Assembly (NCBI GenBank): GCA_016756725.1
Contig: JAESII010000010.1
Span: 62,001 to 126,000, forward strand
Direction of reading: 5' to 3'
DNA: 64,000 bases
Origin: Synergistaceae bacterium
GTDB taxonomy: Bacteria; Synergistota; Synergistia; Synergistales; Aminithiophilaceae
The notes under the pieces are model-generated. The model saw nothing but the letters and a program-made list of their open reading frames with translations, did not search any database and was not told the DNA's origin. The first letter of the stretch is position 1. Each line of letters starts with the position of its first letter. Position numbers and translations under genes: made by a program. Shown one piece after another: positions 58,507 through 64,000 of the stretch.

Positions 58507-61500
58507 AGGCTTCGGAAAGAACCTTCTGCCACCGTCCGCCTGGCCTCGTCGATTGTTCTCTGGAGAGATGGAAGAAGGGCACGGCCTATCACGTCGCTAC
58601 TGACGGCGCAGCCTGGCCTTGGGTCTGCGGTATTCCCACCTTCCCTCTCCTTATTCTTCTTCCCGACAGTGGACAAGTCCGGGATTTTCTCTGGAATTTC
58701 GGCACCCTTAACGGCGAAGAGGGAATCCATGTTCTCGAGGAGCCGCCCCTTACGGGTGAGGAGATCCGGGAAGCCCTGCTGGTCCAGCGCGGCGAATGTC
58801 TCCTGCGGTGGAAGAGGCAGGGCGGCGTTCTGCTTGCCTCTCCAGGTGCCCTGATGGCTCCCTATTCCGTTCACAGCCGCCTCTTTCCGCTTATAGTCGG
58901 CGAAGAGGCGGGGCGGGAGTCCCTTCTCCAATGGCTTCAACAGACCGGTTACGAGAGAGTGGACCTTGTCTGGGCTCCAGGCCAGTTCGCGCCGCGAGGC
59001 AGCATCGTCGATCTCTTTGATCCCGCTTACCGCCTTCCGCTGCGGCTGGAGTTTTTTGACGACACCCTCGAGAGCATCCGTTCCTTTCAATCCGAAGACC
59101 AGCGGAGCGTCGCCCCTTTTGAGGATCTGGAGATCCACGGTATTCACGGTCGAAACGACGTGCCGCCGCTGTCGTCCTTTTTTCCTGACCAGTGCCGCCT
59201 TCTTCTTTTCGATCCCAAAAGGGCGGAGAGCCAGGCCGAGGCCTTTGCCTGGCTCTGGGAGGGACTGGCTCGAGAGAAGGAACTGCCGCCTCTCATGGAA
59301 TGGCTTGATCTGGCTTCGCTTCTCGGCGATTTGCCTCGACTCCGCATCGAACGCGATCTAACCCGAGCTTCGCTGCGGCGTAATGTCCTTCCTCTTCCGG
59401 CCTTCCGAGGAAAGTGGAAACAGGTGGAAACTGCCCTCAGACAGTGGCCCTCACCCTGGCAGGTCACCGTCGTTTCCCGAAGTGAGCAGATCCGCCTTTG
59501 GGCGGAGGATCGAGGCTGTCAGACTCTTGAGGGCTCTCTTTCCAAGGGTTTTCAGGATCTGGACCATAGAATGGTGTTTCTTTCCGATACGGAGCTCATT
59601 GGCCTTTCTGCTCCGCCTCAGAGGGCCAGTGTCTCTGTCCCCCGCGAATGGAGCGATCAGATCCTGCCCGGTCAGTGGGTGATTCACGAAGACTACGGCC
59701 TGGGCCGTTTTATGGGAATCGAGACGGTCGAGATGGGAAGCGATGCCCAAGAGCATCTCGTGCTCCAGTATGCCAATGAGCGACGCCTTCTCATCCCGAT
59801 GGCCCAGATCGACCGGCTTACCCCGCACACAGCGGTTCCTGGAGAGGAGCCGGAGCCAGACGATCTGCGCCGCCGCAATTGGAAAAAGGCCGTTGAAAAG
59901 AGCCGGGAAAGTGCCCGGGAAACGGCCAGGGCTCTCCTGGAAGTCTATGCCAAGCGAGAGACGACGGAGGGTTTCTCTTTTTCTCCTGACGATGAAATGC
60001 AGGAAAATTTTGAGAGGAACTTTCCCTTCACCGAGACCAATGACCAACTACGGGCCATCGAAGAGGTCAAGCGCGACATGGAACGGCCTGTTCCCATGGA
60101 TCGTCTCGTCGTCGGCGACGTCGGCTACGGGAAAACGGAAGTGGCCCTCCGGGCGGCTTTCAAGGCCGTCCTTGCTGGTAAGCAGGTAGCCCTTCTTGTG
60201 CCGACGACGCTTCTTGCCCAGCAGCACCACGAGACCTTTTCGGGCCGTCTCGGTCCCTTCGGCGTTGAAATTGGCCTGCTTTCCCGATTCGTCACCGTCT
60301 CGGCCCAGCAGAAGACTCTTCAGGACCTGGCCGAGGGGAAGGTGGATGTTCTCATCGGCACTCACCGGCTTGTCCAGAAAGACGTCCGGTTCAAGGATCT
60401 AGGGCTTCTCGTCGTGGACGAGGAGCATCGTTTCGGCGTTCTTCACAAGGAGCGACTTAAAGAGAGATTTCCCCAGGTCGACGTGCTCACTTTGACGGCC
60501 ACGCCCATACCGAGGACGCTTCAGCTTTCCCTTGGCGGGATCCGGGACATTTCCCTCATTGCAACGCCGCCTCGAGACCGCTACCCGGTCATTACAGTCG
60601 CTGGTCCCTGGCGTGACGACCTGGCCCGGCGGGCCGTCGCCAAGGAACTGGCTCGAGGGGGACAGGTCTTTTTTGTCCATAACCGAGTCCGAACCATCGG
60701 TGTCCGGGCCGAGATGCTCCGCCGGCTCTTTCCGGAAAGCCGCATCGCCGTCGCTCACGGACAGATGGCCGAGGGGCCTCTGGAGCGAACCGTCTCGTCT
60801 TTTGTTCAGGGTGACGTCGACATCCTCGTCTGTACGACCATTGTCGAAAGCGGCCTTGATATCGCTCGCGCCAATACCCTCATTGTCGATGATTCTCAGG
60901 ACTTGGGGCTGGCTCAGATGTACCAACTGAGAGGTCGCGTCGGCCGGCGCAGTGAACAGGCCTTTGCCTTCTTCTTCTACCCTGACGACATTGAGATCAG
61001 TCGCGAATCGCGGGACCGCCTGGAGGCCATCGCCGAAATTTCCGACCTCGGGACGGGGTACCAGCTCGCCCTCCGTGACCTGGAAATCCGGGGCGGCGGA
61101 GATATTGTCGGAACCTCCCAACACGGACACGGCGCAGACCGCGTCGGCTATCTGTACTACTACAAGATGCTTGAAGAGGAGATCGCCCGGATCAAGGGTG
61201 AAGAGAGCAGGGAGACCGTCATTGACCTCAAGCTTTCTGCCTCGATTCCCGTCGATTACATCCCTCAGGCCTCGATCCGGCTTGCCCTTTACCGGCGCAT
61301 GGTACGGACAAAGAGAACGGAAGACCTTGACGAACTCGCCCTGGAATTGACTGACCGTTTTGGTAAAATGCCGTCATCTGTCGCATTCCTCATTGCCTTG
61401 GCGCGGCTTCGCATCACTGGCCCGTCTTACGGCATGGACCGGCTGGTCTGCGAACAGGGTCAGACGGTTGTCGAAGGCGACATGGCCCGTCTTGCCCCCA

Positions 61501-61637
61501 TCCTTCTCTCTCTTGGAGGCTGGATCCTGGCGAAGGATCATGGCAGAAGCCGGGGGGGCTACTCGGTGATCATTGGGTTGGCGAGGGGCTTCAAGGAGGT
61601 CCTCTCTCAACAAGAGAAAAAGGAGGTTTCGTCATGA
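58503..61637 (+). CDS. mfd: Transcription-repair coupling factor
   Basis: Removes stalled RNA polymerase and recruits UvrA. The 1044-residue protein is somewhat shorter than E. coli Mfd (1148). It has the UvrB-like N-terminal module, an RNA polymerase-interaction region (about residues 390-450), a RecG-like translocase with Walker A GDVGYGKTE from residue 538 and DEEHRFG, and the C-terminal TRCF domain. The ATG overlaps the pth stop, and the stop overlaps mazG. Confidence 0.96.
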   Translation: MKASERTFCHRPPGLVDCSLERWKKGTAYHVATDGAAWPWVCGIPTFPLLILLPDSGQVRDFLWNFGTLNGEEGIHVLEEPPLTGEEIREALLVQRGECLLRWKRQGGVLLASPGALMAPYSVHSRLFPLIVGEEAGRESLLQWLQQTGYERVDLVWAPGQFAPRGSIVDLFDPAYRLPLRLEFFDDTLESIRSFQSEDQRSVAPFEDLEIHGIHGRNDVPPLSSFFPDQCRLLLFDPKRAESQAEAFAWLWEGLAREKELPPLMEWLDLASLLGDLPRLRIERDLTRASLRRNVLPLPAFRGKWKQVETALRQWPSPWQVTVVSRSEQIRLWAEDRGCQTLEGSLSKGFQDLDHRMVFLSDTELIGLSAPPQRASVSVPREWSDQILPGQWVIHEDYGLGRFMGIETVEMGSDAQEHLVLQYANERRLLIPMAQIDRLTPHTAVPGEEPEPDDLRRRNWKKAVEKSRESARETARALLEVYAKRETTEGFSFSPDDEMQENFERNFPFTETNDQLRAIEEVKRDMERPVPMDRLVVGDVGYGKTEVALRAAFKAVLAGKQVALLVPTTLLAQQHHETFSGRLGPFGVEIGLLSRFVTVSAQQKTLQDLAEGKVDVLIGTHRLVQKDVRFKDLGLLVVDEEHRFGVLHKERLKERFPQVDVLTLTATPIPRTLQLSLGGIRDISLIATPPRDRYPVITVAGPWRDDLARRAVAKELARGGQVFFVHNRVRTIGVRAEMLRRLFPESRIAVAHGQMAEGPLERTVSSFVQGDVDILVCTTIVESGLDIARANTLIVDDSQDLGLAQMYQLRGRVGRRSEQAFAFFFYPDDIEISRESRDRLEAIAEISDLGTGYQLALRDLEIRGGGDIVGTSQHGHGADRVGYLYYYKMLEEEIARIKGEESRETVIDLKLSASIPVDYIPQASIRLALYRRMVRTKRTEDLDELALELTDRFGKMPSSVAFLIALARLRITGPSYGMDRLVCEQGQTVVEGDMARLAPILLSLGGWILAKDHGRSRGGYSVIIGLARGFKEVLSQQEKKEVSS

Positions 61638-62476
61638 CCACTGTTTCGAAGGGGGAGAAATTTGAAGCCCTTTTGGATATAATGGCAAGACTTAGGGCTC
61701 CAGGAGGGTGTCCCTGGGACCAGGAACAGACTCCTCAGAGCCTGCGCCCCTACATCGTCGAAGAGGCCTACGAGCTGATTGACGCCATTGATTCCAAAGA
61801 CGAGGGGGCCGTCGTCGAGGAATCGGGAGACCTCCTTCTTCAGGTGGTTTTCCTGGCCCAGATGGCCGAGGAAAAGGGCAGCTTCGATGTGGGCGACGTC
61901 GTCGACGCCATTGCCGGTAAGCTTCGCCGTCGTCATCCTCATGTCTTCGGGACAGTGGAAGTGTCGGGTAGCAACGAGGTTGCCCGTAACTGGGAACGGA
62001 TCAAACAGGAAGAGCGGCGCAGCAAAAGGCGCAGGGACCTCCTCCTTTCCGGCGTTCCCCGGAGCCTACCCGGTCTCCTTCGGGCCCACCAGCTACAGGA
62101 GCGGGCGGCCAAGGTCGGATTCGACTGGCCTGCGGATGACCTGGATTCCGTTCTCGACAAGGTTCAGGAAGAGGTGGAGGAGATCCGGCGGGCTCACCGT
62201 GAAGGAGAGGGAGCCGAACGCCTTGGCGAAGAGCTGGGCGATCTCCTTTTTGCTCTGGCCAACCTTTCCCGTCACTTGGGCACCAATGCCGAGGCTCTGA
62301 TTCAGGAGGCTAACGGCAAGTTCACCGGCCGCTTCAACTACATCGAAGAGGCTGTTAGGGCTCAGGGCAAGAACTGGGCTGATTTTGCCCTTGACGATCT
62401 TGAGCGTCTCTGGCAGGAGGCCAAATCCCAGCCTGGCGGCCTTGCTCCCGCTTCTCACGACAGGGAGGTGTCATGA
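61634..62476 (+). CDS. mazG: Nucleoside triphosphate pyrophosphohydrolase MazG
   Basis: Hydrolyses non-canonical or excess NTPs to NMPs. The 280-residue protein has two MazG domains: the first with CPWDQEQTPQSLRPYIVEEAYELIDAI and ESGDLLLQVVFLAQMA, the second near residues 170-225 with EVEEIRRA and EELGDLLFALANLSRHLG. Longer than E. coli MazG (263). The ATG overlaps the mfd stop and its end overlaps the next gene. Confidence 0.93.
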   Translation: MTTVSKGEKFEALLDIMARLRAPGGCPWDQEQTPQSLRPYIVEEAYELIDAIDSKDEGAVVEESGDLLLQVVFLAQMAEEKGSFDVGDVVDAIAGKLRRRHPHVFGTVEVSGSNEVARNWERIKQEERRSKRRRDLLLSGVPRSLPGLLRAHQLQERAAKVGFDWPADDLDSVLDKVQEEVEEIRRAHREGEGAERLGEELGDLLFALANLSRHLGTNAEALIQEANGKFTGRFNYIEEAVRAQGKNWADFALDDLERLWQEAKSQPGGLAPASHDREVS

Positions 62477-63966
62477 TGGCAGACAACAGGAAAAAAAACG
62501 GCGCCACGCCCCGCGCTGACCGCGAGCCGACGAGTTCTACTGCAAAGACTCAACTGCAGACGCAGATCGCGAGGCAGAAAAAGGTGGGCATCACCGAAAC
62601 GGCCCTCAGGGATGCGCACCAGTCGATCATGGCCACTCGACTCAGAACGGAGGACATGATCCCCGTTGCCGAAATGATGGACGAAGTGGGGTACCACTCC
62701 CTGGAAGTCTGGGGAGGAGCCACCTTTGATGCGGCCATGCGCTTCCTCGACGAGGACCCTTGGGACAGGTTGCGTGTCCTGCGCAAGAAGTTCAAGAAGA
62801 CCCGTCTCCAGATGCTCCTGCGGGGCCAGAATCTCTTAGGATACCGCCATTATGCCGACGATGTCGTCGTCGAGTTCGTCAAACGAGCCGTGGACAACGG
62901 CATCGACATCATCCGCTGTTTCGATGCCCTCAACGATCTGAGAAATCTGGAAACGGCGGCCGAGCAGGTCAAAAAGGAAGGGGCGCACCTCCAGCTGGCT
63001 ATCTCCTACACGACCTCTCCTTTTCACACGACGAAGGCCTTCGAGGATCTTGCTTTTTCCATGAAGGGGATGGGAGCCGATTCCATCTGCATCAAGGACA
63101 TGGCCGGTCTTCTCGGCCCCGCCGAGGCCTATCCCCTGGTGAAAGGAATCAAAGAGCGGACGGGACTGCCGGTCCAGGTTCACAGCCACTACACCACGGG
63201 ACTAGCTGCCATGAGCTATTTCGAGGCTTGCCGGGCTGGAGCGGATGTCGTCGACTGTGCCATTTCTCCCCTCTCCATGGGGACCAGCCAGCCGGCCACG
63301 GAAGCTCTCGTCGCCGCCTTGACAGGGACCCCTTATGACACGGGCATTGATTTGTCCCGCATCGTCCCCGTGGCCGAACATTTCAAAGAGGTCCGGGAAA
63401 ACTACAGCAAGGATGTCGTCAACCTCCAGGGAATCGACATCAACATCCTTCTTTACCAAATCCCCGGAGGGATGTACTCGAACCTCGTGAGCCAGCTCAG
63501 GGAGCAGAACTCCCTTGATAAGCTCGAAGCCGTCCTGAAGGAAGTCCCCCGCGTCCGGGAGGAGATGGGGTTTCCGCCCTTGGTGACCCCCTCAAGCCAG
63601 ATCGTCGGCACTCAGGCGACACTGAATGTCCTCGTCGGTGAACGATGGAAGGTGATTCCCAAAGAGGTCAAGAACTACTTCCTCGGTTTTTACGGCAGGC
63701 CACCGGCGCCCGTTGACGAGGCAATCCGCCGGAAGGCCATTGGCGACGAAAAGGCCATCGACGGCCGGCCCGGCGAACACCTCCCTGACGAACTCCCTCT
63801 TGCCCAGATGGCCGTGGCGACTTGGGCCCTTCAGCCAGAGGACTATCTCAGCTACGTCCTCTTCCCCGCCGTGGCCAAGGATTTCCTGCCCCGGAAATTC
63901 GCCCGAGCGACCTATCGTGATGTCGGCTTCGGCGAGGCCGTTGATGGAGTGGCCTATCCTCTCTGA
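62473..63966 (+). CDS. Carboxyltransferase subunit of a biotin-dependent decarboxylase/pyruvate carboxylase (OadA-like)
   Basis: A 497-residue TIM-barrel carboxyltransferase. After a ~35-residue polar leader it has ITETALRDAHQSIMATRLRTEDM, the metal-site HSHYTTG (with VQVHSHYTTGLAAMSY) and DCAISPLSMGTSQPATEALV, all typical of OadA and pyruvate carboxylase type B. The C-terminal biotinyl domain (with AMKM) seen in E. coli-type OadA is missing, so a separate biotin carrier must exist, probably just downstream. Probably a membrane-bound Na+-pumping decarboxylase or a transcarboxylase. The ATG overlaps the mazG stop. Confidence 0.9.
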   Translation: MMADNRKKNGATPRADREPTSSTAKTQLQTQIARQKKVGITETALRDAHQSIMATRLRTEDMIPVAEMMDEVGYHSLEVWGGATFDAAMRFLDEDPWDRLRVLRKKFKKTRLQMLLRGQNLLGYRHYADDVVVEFVKRAVDNGIDIIRCFDALNDLRNLETAAEQVKKEGAHLQLAISYTTSPFHTTKAFEDLAFSMKGMGADSICIKDMAGLLGPAEAYPLVKGIKERTGLPVQVHSHYTTGLAAMSYFEACRAGADVVDCAISPLSMGTSQPATEALVAALTGTPYDTGIDLSRIVPVAEHFKEVRENYSKDVVNLQGIDINILLYQIPGGMYSNLVSQLREQNSLDKLEAVLKEVPRVREEMGFPPLVTPSSQIVGTQATLNVLVGERWKVIPKEVKNYFLGFYGRPPAPVDEAIRRKAIGDEKAIDGRPGEHLPDELPLAQMAVATWALQPEDYLSYVLFPAVAKDFLPRKFARATYRDVGFGEAVDGVAYPL

Positions 63967-63984
63967 TTTGGGGAGGCAGGAGCA

Positions 63985-63993
63985 TGCTATAAT
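63985..63993 (+). promoter_or_regulatory. Candidate extended -10 promoter at the window end
   Basis: TGCTATAAT at 63985-63993 fits TGnTATAAT. No -35 at the right distance. It could start the gene beyond the window, or be part of a ribosome-site region (GGGGAGG upstream). Confidence 0.35.
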
Positions 63994-64000
63994 GAGTACT

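Noticed and set aside
61674-61688. Perfect TATAAT inside mazG (near the 5' end)
   Set aside because: No -35 at 16-18 bases; the site is within a coding region and the codons explain it.

Overview
The window is about 64 kb of GC-rich, densely packed bacterial chromosome, mostly on the + strand. It carries no mobile element, prophage, CRISPR array or rRNA. The gene mix suggests an anaerobic amino-acid-fermenting diderm, most likely in the Synergistota. That placement is an inference from an ornithine racemase, a TAXI-type solute-binding protein, a ferredoxin-linked membrane-bound [NiFe] hydrogenase, a selenocysteine-type MsrA, flagellar chaperones and very frequent TTG starts. It was not tested by phylogeny.

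Layout. 1-7126: tail of a TrkA-like K+ channel protein, pheST, a ZapB-like coiled coil, a ZapA-like protein, a CvpA-like protein and mutS2, tightly coupled. 7203-8446: msrA with an in-frame TGA exactly at the catalytic cysteine codon, a coupled exported protein and a strong terminator. 8636-9633: an orphan exported protein and a MOSC-domain protein. 9772-18101: a Mbh-type (group 4) hydrogenase operon of Mrp-antiporter-like subunits, hydrogenase small subunit, fused NuoC/NuoD-like large subunit, NuoH-like anchor and ferredoxin subunit, ending in a coupled L-asparaginase. 18170-23407: gltX (minus strand) facing away from polA and a SurA-like chaperone. 23480-24392: tRNA-Ser, tRNA-Arg and two tandem cold-shock genes. 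24481-26357: a TAXI binding protein divergent from a HutP-family RNA-binding regulator. 26442-44392: a long run holding rpmE, thyX, yqhQ-like DUF1385, prfA, prmC, a TrxR with an extra domain, a PfkB kinase, a CBS protein, an arginine-phosphatase-like protein, fliS, flgN, an M48 protease, dnaX, dnaE, mtrB (TRAP), pyk, a Nudix hydrolase and endonuclease IV. 44473-51928: ornithine racemase, cdaA, cdaR, glmM, galU and glmS, with a glmS ribozyme before glmS. 51992-54356 (minus strand): an unknown secreted protein, a CPBP protease and a PerR-like regulator with a candidate autoregulatory operator. 54679-63966: tRNA-Gln, glmU, prs, L25, pth, mfd, mazG and an oxaloacetate/pyruvate carboxyltransferase.

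How the parts fit. The hydrogenase would dispose of reduced ferredoxin from amino-acid oxidation as H2 while pumping ions. Asparaginase, ornithine racemase and the carboxyltransferase fit the same fermentative life. The 44-57 kb region makes UDP-sugar precursors of the envelope (glmS, glmM, glmU, galU) next to c-di-AMP synthesis (cdaA/cdaR) and is controlled in part by a GlcN6P-sensing ribozyme. Two Bacillus-type RNA-binding attenuation proteins, HutP-like and TRAP, lie within 16 kb of each other, each away from its textbook operon.

The most noteworthy observations are the selenoprotein MsrA with a SECIS-like hairpin, the glmS ribozyme cleavage site 5 nt after the galU stop, the TRAP and HutP genes in unusual contexts, the hydrogenase lacking a MrpE/MbhA subunit, a thioredoxin reductase carrying a CxxC-less thioredoxin-like tail, and a perfect 32-nt palindrome inside the M48 protease signal-peptide codons.
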